Positions 1 through 11,200 of a stretch of DNA of 64,000 bases are shown here, piece after piece. A program made the translations under genes and the position numbers. The notes under the pieces were generated by a model, which saw only the letters and a program-made list of their open reading frames with translations, was not told where the DNA came from and made no database searches. Position 1 is the stretch's first letter. Every line of letters begins with the position of its first letter. Origin of the DNA: Mayamaea pseudoterrestris (taxonomy: Eukaryota > Bacillariophyta > Bacillariophyceae > Sellaphorales > Sellaphoraceae); the NCBI GenBank assembly GCA_027923505.1, contig BROI01000018.1:660152-724151 (forward strand). The letters run 5' to 3'.

Positions 1-391
1 ATTGACATTGAATTGAGGATCTGTGAAGAAACAAGTTGAAATTGGTGACAGTGATGTACTCCAAAATGATAAAGCTTGAAATTGCCTGCATGCCACTTTC
101 ATCTGCAATCCTTACCTTGGTGGCAGGTCGCTGCTCTACAATAGTCACGGTGGGTTGATAGCTCATAGACTTCGTCGTCTGCTGTAGTCTTCTCGAGATT
201 GTAAAAACATCTTCGTTGTTTGTTCTATTGTCAGCAAGAAAACCTTTCGTATCTACTCTGACAGTGACGTTGACGTTGTCCATGTCATCAGTTAACTCGC
301 TTGTGCGACCGAGAACTACGAGAATCATGATAACTGTGGCAAGAACAACGGCAAAAATAAAGCTCCTCCATGGCTTGCAGCGCTTCTCCAT
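1..391 (-). CDS. Type II membrane protein, N-terminal part (gene continues off the left edge)
   Basis: Reading leftward from an ATG at 391 in a strong context (GCCATGG), the frame gives a short basic head (MEKRCKPW), one hydrophobic segment of about 20 residues (about residues 10-28), then a polar segment with potential N-glycosylation sites (NVT, NRT). This is the layout of a type II signal-anchor protein facing the secretory lumen. After residue 92 comes a good splice donor (AAG/GTAAGG at 115). A pyrimidine-rich acceptor ends at 21, so a 95-bp intron (21-115) is likely and a second exon starts at 20. The frame also stays open through this intron, so the unspliced reading cannot be excluded. 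An in-frame TGA lies upstream of the ATG. The function is unknown because the catalytic or luminal part is outside the window. Confidence 0.55.
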   Translation of the reverse strand, partial: MEKRCKPWRSFIFAVVLATVIMILVVLGRTSELTDDMDNVNVTVRVDTKGFLADNRTNNEDVFTISRRLQQTTKSMSYQPTVTIVEQRPATKVRIADESGMQAISSFIILEYITVTNFNLFLHRSSIQCQ

Positions 392-959
392 GGCAACAGT
401 TGATTCTCGTAACCAACACTTGATTCACTGATTCGTTTAAAACAGGGATTGGTGCTTTGATAAGTCTTGCATTCAGTCATCGAGCAAAGAATGAGGCTTC
501 GGTGAAGTAACGGAGCAATGGAAATGACTTCTTGTAATGTCCGCCGCGTGTGCATCGCGAATGATTCTTGTTCCATCTTTACAGTTAAATCATGCTGACG
601 TAGTTTTCACTGGCACTGGTTTCGTACTATTGCCCTATGACGCAGTTTTCACTGGCACTTGTTTCGTACTATTGCCTCATGACACGTTTTTTAACTGGCA
701 CTCGTTTCACATAAGTGCATGCTGACGCAGTTTTCACTGGCACTCGTTTCGTACTATTGCCTTGTGACGCAGTTTTCACTGGCACTCGTTTCGTGCTATA
801 GCCTTGTGACGTAATTGACATTGGCACTCGTTTCGTACTATTGCCTCATGACGCAGTTTTCACTGGCACTCGTTTCACATTATTGCCCAATGATGCGAGA
901 ATGATCGACTGTTGATCAAAGAGTACATCGTGAGGAACGGCGCGCCGTCGCGGCACGGT
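392..959. promoter_or_regulatory. Divergent spacer between the type II membrane protein and the EEP gene
   Basis: This spacer separates two genes read outward in opposite directions, with start codons at 391 (minus) and 960 (plus). It must hold both promoters unless one gene has a distant 5' exon. Its right half is filled by the 42-bp tandem repeat described separately. No convincing gene was seen in the rest. Confidence 0.5.
597..893 (+). repeat. 42-bp minisatellite, about seven copies, with TGACGY cores
   Basis: Units start (at the G of GAC) at 597, 639, 681, 724, 766, 808, 850 and 892, so the spacing is 42 bp with one 43-bp step. Each unit reads roughly gacgcagttttcactggc followed by a cgtttcgtactattgcc block. 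The bases TGACGC or TGACGT occur at 596, 638, 723, 765, 807 and 849; the copies at 681 and 892 are mutated in this core. The array ends about 67 bp before the EEP start codon. The same repeat recurs at 29575-29934. Confidence 0.9.
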
Positions 960-2168
960 ATGATAGCCATCGAAACATTCCATCCAATGCTTTCGTTCCG
1001 TTCGCTCTCAAGCATCTCGTTCCTCCTGTTAACAAACTTGTTGTGTCAAAGTCTCTTCTTTATTGTCAATACAAGAGCCTACTCTTTATCAGGCGCAGAG
1101 AACATGTGGCCATCCAGCACTCGAACGCTTTCCACTCGCATTGTTTCCTACAATGTCCTTTCCTCGCATCTCGCCCAACCGTCGCACTACTCAACCTATC
1201 CAGTGGAACACTTGGATGCATCCAATCGACTCGCCATTGTCTTGCAGAAACTCCAAACTGAACTGGACGCCAATAAGCGTGTCATTTTCTGTCTTCAGGA
1301 AGTCTCGCATGATTGGGCTGGAGCGCTGCATACATTCTTTTCTAATCGCAACTACTACATGGTGACTGGCAATTACGGCAAGGCCTTTAACGGATACATG
1401 GGAGTCTGCATGGCATGGCCAACCAAGGAACTGGAGACTGTTGATGTGAGCATGGCGCGACTGAGTGACCAGCGCGTCGATGGATGGCCGCCTGCCGATC
1501 AAGTCGGCGCCTGCATGAATGTAGTCAAGTCGATTCAAAAGATTTACTACAGACTCACCAAGACTTGGCCAAAGGCAGAACCATGGGCGGATGCGGAGCG
1601 CCGCAACAATATCATTCTGACAGCCACACTGCGCGATCGAGAGACGCGCAAGTCGTTTCTGGTTGCAACATATCACATGCCGTGCGCCTTTTATGCGCCA
1701 CCCATCATGACGATTCACTCGGAAATGGCGGCGCAGTACACGCAAAGGATTGCGGCGGAACAAGGAGACGTTCCATATGTACTTGCAGGAGACTTTAACA
1801 TAAAGCCTGGCGATGCCCCATACAAGCTGCTGCTTACGGCGGATGCTTCAGTAAGCATGGATGAGGCGAGTATTCCACCCACTCGAAATGGATTTGCGTG
1901 GAAATCTGCGCCACTGGCTCCCATGCGGAGCGCGTATGCCGAGTGTCTCCAAACGGAACCTGATTTTACCAATTTCGCACGGACGGGTGACAAGGAACCC
2001 TTTATTGATACGCTCGATTATATTTTTATTTCTAAGGAATGGAAAGTGGACGACGTTTTGAAGCTTCCACATCGCGACGTAGCAAAGGGTCCCTTTCCCA
2101 ATCTGGATGCCAATGAACCAAGCGATCACGTTCTCATTGCAGCGGACTTGTCATTGAAGAGTTCGTAA
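960..2168 (+). CDS. Endonuclease/exonuclease/phosphatase (EEP) superfamily protein
   Basis: A single-exon reading frame of 402 aa from the ATG at 960. The fold family is shown by motifs in the usual order: SYNVLS near residue 63, LQEV with the metal-binding Glu near 114, AGDFN near 277-280, and the terminal SDH near 388-390. These are the catalytic Asn, Glu, Asp/Asn and Asp-His of the DNase I / CCR4 / sphingomyelinase-like superfamily, which cleaves phosphodiester or phosphate-ester bonds using Mg2+. The substrate cannot be told from sequence. The first ~45 residues are hydrophobic with scattered basic residues and could be a signal peptide or organelle presequence; a second ATG at 987 would shorten it by nine residues. 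The 42-bp repeat array lies directly upstream. Confidence 0.8.
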   Translation: MIAIETFHPMLSFRSLSSISFLLLTNLLCQSLFFIVNTRAYSLSGAENMWPSSTRTLSTRIVSYNVLSSHLAQPSHYSTYPVEHLDASNRLAIVLQKLQTELDANKRVIFCLQEVSHDWAGALHTFFSNRNYYMVTGNYGKAFNGYMGVCMAWPTKELETVDVSMARLSDQRVDGWPPADQVGACMNVVKSIQKIYYRLTKTWPKAEPWADAERRNNIILTATLRDRETRKSFLVATYHMPCAFYAPPIMTIHSEMAAQYTQRIAAEQGDVPYVLAGDFNIKPGDAPYKLLLTADASVSMDEASIPPTRNGFAWKSAPLAPMRSAYAECLQTEPDFTNFARTGDKEPFIDTLDYIFISKEWKVDDVLKLPHRDVAKGPFPNLDANEPSDHVLIAADLSLKSS

Positions 2169-2467
2169 GGGTGCGGTGTCAAAACGATTGTGCAGATGGC
2201 GCCAGCATTACCAGTCGTATGTCTGATGTCTTGCGCGAAAGTGTGTTATTGATAACTTGAACGTGTTAAAGATAGTGCATGGCAGCTTATATCGTTACCA
2301 ATAATACATGTATTGATTTCTTAAATTCGTATCGAGTGCGGCGGCATTACCAGCAGTTGATATATAATCTTCACGTATCGAGTCGATGAAATCTTCACGG
2401 CATTCGATACGCGATTCATGCGCCGATTCCAAATTCACAAACATTTTCCTTCACTATCATTTACTGA

Positions 2468-3270
2468 CTATGTAATAGTCTGGTTGGCGGGGACGATTAC
2501 GGCCTTTTCCGCGGTGGGCGTTTCCGAAGCGGGCAAACGAGTGATCCGAGTCGTGGTTGTTGTGGTTGACAGGCCGACGGCTGGATGCTGCCGTGTCGCT
2601 CCGTACTGCCGCAAATGAGCAATGGCCGCGTAACTCGTCAAGTCAATGGGAGACCTGCGTGTTCCAGGAACAATGACAACTGTTCGGCCGTCCATGTCGG
2701 CAGCATACTTAAATCCAGTTGCCACTGCCAAAGCCTTTTTGCGTTGGGGTGGAGTCTGAGCGATTCGATCAAGGGCAGAACCCGAGCCTTGTGGATTGGA
2801 ATACTGATTGCTATTAAGTTGGTTCGTATCGCTTGGAATGACATTACTTTCGTATGGCTTTGACGCAATGCGCTGGTTGGTTTGTCCCTTGCAGCAATAC
2901 GCGTCCGGCACGACTTTCATGAGTTCGCTTCCGGTACAGCAGTATGACTGCGACAGAGAGGAAGATTAGAAATGCATATCAATCGCAGTTAGTTCCATCC
3001 ATTCAGCATGAATATACGTACTTCTGTTGGATAGTGATCCGAAAACGTGGATCGAAAAAAGTCTTTGAGCACATTGACAAAGGACGTTTCTGATTCGGAC
3101 CTCGCCTCTTGAGGACGCAAAACCTTTCCAGGAGCAGCTGGATCTCGTTGGTCTTCTTCAATAGAATCAGAGTCGTCTGCGCGGCCACACAAAATGTCTT
3201 CCGTGTCGTCTTCGTACATTTCTCGTGCGGATAGAACTTTGTCTTGACGCAGTGGATCCGTCGCCATCAT
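2468..3270 (-). CDS. Unknown acidic protein with paired Cys-Cys motifs (two or three exons)
   Basis: Two reading frames join in phase across a 74-bp intron (2948-3021; donor GAA/GTACGT, acceptor CTGTCGCAG). The exons are 3270-3022 and 2947-2468, giving 242 aa if translation starts at the tandem ATG pair at 3270/3267. The first exon is acidic (DDTEDILCGRADDSDSIEED). The splice junction creates a stretch with YCC, a ten-residue spacer containing SELMKVV, and a second YCC, followed by a polar tail rich in Thr and Asn. The intron model is supported because the joined frame creates this repeated YCC pattern. A possible upstream coding exon (ATG 3578 to 3542, intron 3330-3541) is also in phase but has a poor donor (GTTGCT). 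No family was recognised. The gene is convergent with the EEP gene. Confidence 0.5.
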
Positions 3271-4036
3271 GATAGGTTGTTTGATTGATTCCTCGGTTGT
3301 CGGTGGCAAAACAGCGCCCTGCGTGGTTCCTGTTCTTCGCAACAGCGCTCAAAGCAGCAAATACTGATGAAGGTGAAAGGTGATGTACCAGCTACTCCGT
3401 CGAGCGATACTGCACGTCAGTCTCGTGGTTATGACACTGTTCTTCGACCTATCCGTATCGTCCAAGTTGTCACGCACTTGGCGAACGGATGCCCCAGCAA
3501 AAGACCAGCAATGCTCAAGGTTATTTAGAACAATAAGCAACCTCTCAACGCTTGATGCAACGCATCCACGTCGTCCATGTGCGCTCGACTTCCCGACAGA
3601 ATTTGGGTGTCGATGGTCGGCTCGCTCGCCTTAGCGAATGTCAATTGTGAGTCATGATGTGACAGATTCAACATTCCGTCAGTGAGCTACCTGTACTCCT
3701 CCTTGTAATCTAAACTAGCTTGTCGAAAGTAAACAAAATGCATAGATCTAGAGACACTAAGCTGCTACTGGTAAGTGGACTTAATCTACCGGCAATTTCA
3801 TACTGAAGGGTGTCACCAGTCACGAATTAATCTTTCGAGTCATGACGCCGGGCGTTCTTAAAAGGTATCCTATATCGATAAAATATTGGCGCGTCGAATC
3901 TGCAACGACCAGATATCGGTACATCAGCGAGTCCGTCCGCCTGTCGCTTCCACGCTTCGCCGCGAGTAGTCGCTGTTGTCATTTACTTTCCATCACGACC
4001 CGACGCCACAACAAGGACTTGACTGATACTATTACC
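3271..4036. other. Spacer with no firm gene
   Basis: The left end may include the 5' exon of the minus-strand gene ending at 2468. The right end is the promoter and leader of the plus-strand gene at 4037. Short open frames here look like chance and have no recognisable motif. Confidence 0.4.
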
Positions 4037-4657
4037 ATGGCTGACAATACTGATCAATATTCTATGCCTCCCGGCAACTCTCTAGTGCCAGCTGCAGCTC
4101 GCGCCGACGCGACGGCGCCAGCTGAAGCTCGCGCCGACGGCACTGTTTGGGCTTGGATTGGTGACACCGTGGACGCGATCCGATCGTTTTTCGTCGACCC
4201 GCCGGAGGAGGAAGAGGAGGAGGAGGAGGATGACGCTGGCGTCCAGATGGAAGTTCCTGCCCACGCGGGGCGCGCCGAGAATTTGGATCATGCTCAAGTC
4301 GACAATGTCGCGCCTCCTGTAGTTCGCGAGCCTGCGGTGCAACCTCCACCGTTTGGGGGCCTTCGATTCGACGAGTACGGCCGTGTTTTGAACACAAGCG
4401 ACAGAATGAATGAACCTTGCGAAAAGTGCTCCATTGACCCACGCAATTCAACAACAACGTTTTGTCCAAATCACCGCCCGTTTGCGCATCCTATTCTTTC
4501 CGTCGCATTAAATGTTCTTGTACCGGAACACATTAATGACAGTTGGCCTCAAACTAAGTATAAAGTACCCTGCAAGGTTTGCCGCCCCATTCCTGCTGAG
4601 AATCCCGCTGATTGGACGTTGGTATGCTGCACAAAGCACAAACATTATCGGGCGTAA
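4037..4657 (+). CDS. Small protein with two Cys2-CysHis zinc-like motifs
   Basis: 206 aa from the ATG at 4037 (ACCATGG context). The frame is open to 3842, but the upstream part looks untranslated. The N-terminal half has a short internal repeat (ARADAT / ARADGT), a hydrophobic patch (WAWIGDTVDAIRSFFV) and an acidic run of Glu and Asp near residues 55-67. The C-terminal third has two matching motifs: CEKC-x11-CPNH and CKVC-x15-CTKH, each CxxC...CxxH. This is the arrangement expected of two zinc-binding knuckles. The family was not recognised. The pairing suggests either one split treble-clef-like domain or two tandem knuckles, for binding protein or nucleic acid. An AT-rich tail with AATAAA-like sequence follows near 4768. 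Confidence 0.6.
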   Translation: MADNTDQYSMPPGNSLVPAAARADATAPAEARADGTVWAWIGDTVDAIRSFFVDPPEEEEEEEEDDAGVQMEVPAHAGRAENLDHAQVDNVAPPVVREPAVQPPPFGGLRFDEYGRVLNTSDRMNEPCEKCSIDPRNSTTTFCPNHRPFAHPILSVALNVLVPEHINDSWPQTKYKVPCKVCRPIPAENPADWTLVCCTKHKHYRA

Positions 4658-5260
4658 GAATTTGCAAGTCCGGGCGACGACGGCGAGCGTCGAGTGACGA
4701 ATTACATGTTTGTGCTGTTTCGTTTGAGAGAAGTTGTTTCGTTTGAGAGAAGAGAATATTGATAACTAAAAAATAAAATTTGTTGTAATGAACAGTCGCG
4801 TGCTGCTAATTACATTGCAAAGTGATTAGACTATCCTACGCACGTAGCCAGCATACATACTGCTCAGTAGTTCATAATTTGGATCTCATTGCCGAGTGAA
4901 CGACATATAGCGATACTTGCTTTGCCACTTTAAAAGAGTGGCTGGCGACTGGCAAGTAGTTTTGCAGCCTACAAGAACGTCAACTAACGATTGACACCAA
5001 GAGGTAACATTCACGGTTGGTGGGCGAACTAATGTCGCGGATTTGCGCGCGCATACACTTACCAAGCTATGGGAGTCCCAGAAAGGGTTTAAGCAAGGTA
5101 AGGTACGAGGAAGTCATTATCCACCGTGATTTACTGACCGCCAGTTGCGCCGCATCTAAAAAGCGCAGCGGACCCTTTCCGAATTCATTTTGAGATATGT
5201 ATTTCTATCATAGAACTTACTAGGTGTCTAGATTTCAACGCTTCACACTAAACGTTTGTG
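4658..5260. other. Convergent spacer, no gene seen
   Basis: 3' flanks of the zinc-motif gene (plus) and of ATR (minus). The first 120 bases are AT-rich and probably hold the polyadenylation region of the plus-strand gene. Nothing else was recognised. Confidence 0.5.
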
Positions 5261-8200
5261 TCAAAGCCACGGCATCCATCCAATATAAAGTTGAATGAGA
5301 TTCTCGCTGCTCGTTGCTTCTGCAATCATCTTGTGCACTTGGCCGTCCACCGACAAAGGAACTAAGTGGGTCAAATCGTCGTCTTCGTTCAATGCCGCCC
5401 CACGTAAGTCGCTTCGACGAATTTTTGTCAAATTGGGATTGCGAAGATTGTAAATGCCTCGGAGTCGTTGCTCAATGACAAGCAGTGACCGTTTCGCCTC
5501 TTGCGCTAATCGAGGATCAGACTTTTCGGCGCCTTGCTTCTCGTGTCCTCGTTGCTGGCTTCGAAGACGCTTCCAGTCAATAATGGGGTCCTTGACGAAT
5601 GGCTCGAGAACTGACAGCAAAGTGTCGCGGTTATGTCGTAGTACGCGCATGGTTTCAAGCAAAGAACAAGTATATACACCGTCTACTCCAGTTGGGCCAA
5701 ATGCATCGACCATGTTTTGTGTTAGACGAAAAGGGACAGCTTCGGGCTTTGGTAGCGAAAGGCCTTTGTCAAAGATGCTGATGAAACAGAGGGAATGACA
5801 AATCAAACGTTATCAGAGTTGCAGTTGTTGTGAGGTGCAATTATGGCTTTGCAATAAACGTACCAATCGAAGTCAACATGCACAACTTCTCCCAATGTCA
5901 TGTCCACCAATATATTCTCAGAGTGACGATCGCCAAGCCCAATCACATGGCCAACGCCAGACCAGATAGCCGCGCTCATTGTAAATCGTGTTCGAGCCTC
6001 GTACCACGAATGAGGATCAGGGAAATGCTGGACAAACCACCAATACAAGAGCGGTGGAAAAGGTTTCAAACATAATTCCTCGAATAATGTAGCGGCTCGT
6101 CGAAGGTCACCATGCTCAAAAAACATGGCCTGACACTTTTTCTCGTAGTTTGATTTCAGCATCGGGTCACCAAATGTAGCTGCACGCAGTCCTCTTCGTT
6201 TAGCGGAGAAGGGTGATGCTTGCGGATTGTAAGACGCTGAGATGAGACTGCGCAGCGGTGCGGTCTCTGGAACCCATTCGAGAATGCCCGTGTCTTCGCT
6301 TAGACAGGTCACAGCATATGTCCGAAGGCGAAGCCGGCGACTATTCACCGACGCACCTTTGTCTAGAGTCGAGGTTGTCACAAGACGATTGATCACGTTG
6401 CAAAAATCCTGCACTCTAGCGTCCTTTCTGAGATCTCCACGAACTTCTTGCTTCACCAAAAAGTGGATCTCGCCAATGTCAATCGACTGGCGAGACGCTT
6501 TGTCGGTAACTTGAGCAGGCAAACGATAAGTATCAGCGGAAATTACATAAATCTTCAACTTTTTTGGGCGTGCCTTTGAACCCATGATAGTGACATCTGG
6601 ACAAACAGCTCGCATTCGTGGCACTTGCCGAGGGAATGACTCGTGATAAGCACCTGATGCGCTTGTCGAAAATGACACCGAAAGTGCTGCCTGGACCGGT
6701 GGAATAAAATCCGTCAGCAGCACTGTTCCTTTCCAAGGTTTGATGGTTGTTTTTTGCGTCGATGTGTCCACGGTTTTTGAAGTTGCAAGGTTGTGAAAAT
6801 ACATGAATAAGCTTTTCGACTCGACAAGAACCTTGTGCCTGTGTATGTTGAGAGCGCCGCCAATCTTCATGAGGCTTTGCTCCGCCTGCTGAAAAATCTC
6901 TTCGCCAATCTTTTTGCGATCCTCGAGTTGTGATTGTCGAAGCCAGCCCAAATGCCACATTGCCTGCTCGGGGTGCTTTGAAAGGATGCGACACAAGACG
7001 ACCCTGACCAACTTCTCCGTGTCTTTGCAGTCGTGAGTCACTTGTGATACCAGCTGGGGAATTGCTGTGTAGAAAGCACGGGGTGGAATCATCTTGTATT
7101 CTCTAGCAATGAAGGCGTTCATCTCCTCCTGCGCCATCAGAAGAGTTTTCGAGTCTGACTGCCCATCATCTGAGGTCGATAAAGCGGTGAAATCGAACCA
7201 AAGCGAAAGTAGCCGGGGCAGAGCCTGATAAACATGCTGCGTGTCTAACTTTAATGCTTCGACGTAAAAATGGATTGCGACCAAGATATGGCGGTGGCTT
7301 GCTTTGTCGTCTCCAAGACACAGGCGCCGGGCAGTCTCTTCGTCTAGTCCAAAAAATTTGTGGGGGAATCGAAGACGAATTGCTTCAAGCCGTGTTTCAA
7401 GCATTGAATCAACGTATTTCGCGTAATGAAATTGACCTTCCTCCCATTTTGGCGAGAGCCGATGTAAAATCATGAATCGGTCTTTAATTTGAACAGTGTC
7501 TTTCAAACCTCCATCAACCATCCATTGCGTTGTTTGCAGGAGAGATTGTGAGTACATCTTGATCATCTCGGCATCTGTAAGGCTGTGCCCCTCTGAACCT
7601 TTTAATAAGCTCGTGGTGAATCGGACAGCCGCGCGTTGCAATGTTTGTAATGATCCATTAGCAAGTTTTTCCTCGTCGTCAAGATGAAAGAGCCGAAGAG
7701 CTCCACCACTTTCTCCGCAGTCATATTTCAGCTTTGCCATCTCCAATTGGAGAGTAAATTGCTGAGCAGCTGTTGACATGGAAACTAGAGCCCTTTCCGC
7801 CTGAGCAAAACTGCTAGCAGCAATGCTTTGTCGTGATACTTTTCGAGCTCGCGTTCCAAGATTCAAAAACAACAATCCTTCCATAGCTCGGTCATCTGCT
7901 AGCCGCGAGAGGGCAAGCCGAGTTTTTATGACTTTAGATGCGCCTTTTGACGACACAACGTCCAGTCGGCCTTTCCATTCCCATTCACGAGAATGAACTT
8001 CGAGGTCGACAGGTACTTCGGAGCAAAGTAGGTCAAGTGAGTCTTCAATCTCGCGAAGGTAATGAAGATCGACTATGTGGTTGTATGCCCGAGAGTAGCT
8101 CTCCCTTGCTACGCTGGAGAGCCCTACCATAATTGCAGTTCGTGCCCTTACCAGTTCTGCGTGGACATGATCTGGGTTTTGACGCTTTAGTCCCAACATG

Positions 8201-11200
8201 ATGCTCCCAAGCGATGTCTGAAAGTCTAATTCAGGTCTTCTCCGAACTTTTGTCGACTCTTGCGTAACTAATTCGGCTAGGGTCTCCCAACGTCCAAGTC
8301 TCCAAGACGCTTCGATCGCCAGAGGAAGCGTATCATTCGTTGGTAAAACAGACGTTGTGCTCACTCCATTGTTTGATAGGCATGCTAAACCCCTTGCCTG
8401 ATTCAAAACACTTTCATAGTGTCCGAGCTCTAGTAGACATCTCAAAGAGCCTGCCTGTAGCTTTTGATCCGGTCCATGGATATGCTGTGCGTGCTCATAA
8501 TCTAGCAGTGCTCCTTCCCAGTCGTTTGCAGCCTCTTTTAATTTAATGCTGTCATACAGTCGTAACTCAGGGTCTAGACACGAATAATCATCAACCAGCG
8601 TAGCCATCGTATCGTAATCATACAACTCCGCCAATACATCTTTCATTAAATTCAAGTCTTGAGAATTGCTAACTCCTGCCGCTCTTGATCGTTTATTAAT
8701 TGCCATTGCTTGATCCTTGTTTTGTGACGAGTCAAAAATCACCGAAGAACATGTTTTTCTAGCTGCAATCTCCAGTAATCGCAAGGCGCCGGCATGCATT
8801 CCAACTCTCGCAGCTGCCTGAGCTCGAAGCGAGAGTGGCAACGCTTTAAAAAGGTCCTCCATTCGAATTAGCGTCGAATCGCGAGGCCAATCATCACTTA
8901 AAGCCTCCGCCGCCTTGGTCATATTGCGCCCTCGTGACCGATGTTTGCGCTCGGTTTCGTCGTTATACCAATGCTCTAAAGTGGCTATCAGCTTAAATAC
9001 AGTGTTAACAGCTTTTTGCCGCTCAGACGCGTCCATCTCGACTCCCACATCAAAGTTCAAAGCTGATGTAAGCTCATTTATTATGTCTCGTTCGTCTTGC
9101 GACTTTCCGAAGCATAGGCGCTCCAGGACAAGTAATGGCAAAAGCGTTTCGCCGACATTCAGTCCGGCATCTGACCGCATAACAATCTTACACGCAGAGA
9201 AGAGCTCGATCCAAGGCGTGCGCTTCCCCCGTTTTGCGCATACAATCATATATCGACACCAATTAGCCATCCAGCCGCTGTAGGATTTCGAAGTTTTAAA
9301 AAAAGGAGGTTTTCTTCCTACAATTTTGTCGCTCGTCTCGCAATATTCTGTATACCAGAAAGGGTCAACAACATCCAGCACTCCAGCTTGAGCCAGTTTA
9401 GAGGTAAGGACCTTGCTCATCGACTTCTTTTCCAAACCCTTTGCCGCCAGCTTCTCGGAGTTCGCTGGGTTGTCATGTTCGGTGTAGTAGGAATCAAGTA
9501 AGACGAGAAGCTGCTGGATCGTATATGCTATTTTGTTTTGGTCGGTTGATGTTGTGGCAGCTTTCAAACCAACAACAAGGTCACACGTTACCAAAATTAA
9601 TTCGTACTGCGCGGCACTTGACCGCCACGGAGGTAATGCTCGTTTGCTAGTCGCAGGTGCGGCGCCAGACATGCTTCGTGCAGCTTTAGTTTTCGTCTCG
9701 TCAAGCCGACTCGGATCAACAGCGCCGACTTCGCCAAGACAGACCGCGAGAAGAAGTCGTGCGTTCAAATCTGTTTCGTCGGTGCATCGAAAGCGAAGCG
9801 TGTCGATCAAATCTACCACCACGCCCCGAGAACGTCCCCGCTCGTCATACGCGACCGTCAAGTACCGTCCCATAGATGCCGTGCCTTCGTTGTCAATCAG
9901 CAAGCGGAAGAGCTCACGGTTTGCTCTCAGCAGAGCCGACACATGCTGCAAAGAGACTTTGCGGATGCTAAGGTTTTCGCTTTGAAGTAATGGCCGAACA
10001 ATCGTTAAACGACGACGCAATGCTTCTTGTTTATTAGTCATGTCAAGCAGACGATCCACGCTTGTGGAACCGTCGCTTGTCAAGCTATTACGATGATGAA
10101 CATTTTGAATACCTTCCTCCGCAGATGTCTGCAAACAATCAAAATCAAGTCCAGCCATCCTCAAGTTCGTGCGCACGCCATTCAGCTTTTCAGAAATTGG
10201 TAAAAAAGGAACCTCAATAAAGCGAGCAGCAAGTTTCTTCCCCAGTTCACCCTGCGTGAGCCACTCTAGAAGCGCGAGCGCAGCGTCACGAGCGTCGTCT
10301 ATGTGGCTTGTCTCGTCGTGCAAACGATCCAATTCGTTTCTTGACAAGATTGGGATTAACGACACCACAATGGTAGCCAAATTTTGATCAAGCGTCTCCC
10401 AGTGATGGCGCGCAATCAACCGGACAAACTGTGATAGAATCTCAAGAGATCGCAAAATTAACCGCGGTGCTCCTGGCCTACCCTCCGCGTCCGTAATTGC
10501 GGCGTTTACCGTAGACATAATCTGCGGTATGTATTGCGACGAATCCGAATGTGGCAGGTACGTGAGCATTACGGAGAGACAGTTTAGGGACTGAAGGCGT
10601 TCGATCGTCGACTTGCTTGCCCAATCATGCTGGACAATGTTTACCATGAGATACATGAAATGGCGAGACATCGTGTCGGAGACTACTTTGTCATCGTTTG
10701 TCGTTGTAAGCTTTGCCACGGCTAACAGTGGAAACTTCAATTCCAATGCATCATGTTTTTGAGCGAGGGCGGCGACGCGAATTGCCTCAGCAGCACGATC
10801 CGACCATTGCGGAAGACCAAGCTGCCAAACAAGATTTTTGAACACCACCGTTTCACGCTCCTTCATGATAACGGGCAGTTGCAAGGTGTCTTGAAGAACC
10901 ATCTTCATGAAAAATAGAAGCTCTGCTTGTCCTCCTCTCACAAAGACAGTTGCAAGAATTGGCTCCGTAATGTAATGGGCGAGACTTAATCGTCGAGTCT
11001 CGTCCTCCAAGTTTGAGCCCCAAACCCTTTTTGTCGCCTTTCGATCGCTTAATGTTCCGGAGATGCGATCGGCTGACAAGTCGGTCTTGCTTTGAATATT
11101 GTAAATCTCGGATCGCGCACAAGCTTTATCGTCGTGACGAGACAGGTGCATTATAAAAATCTTAAACTCGGTCGTCAATCTGAGTGCATCGTATTCCTTT

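Noticed and set aside
912-959. Longer EEP protein starting at 912
   Set aside because: That start codon would be TTG; the first ATG in frame is at 960.
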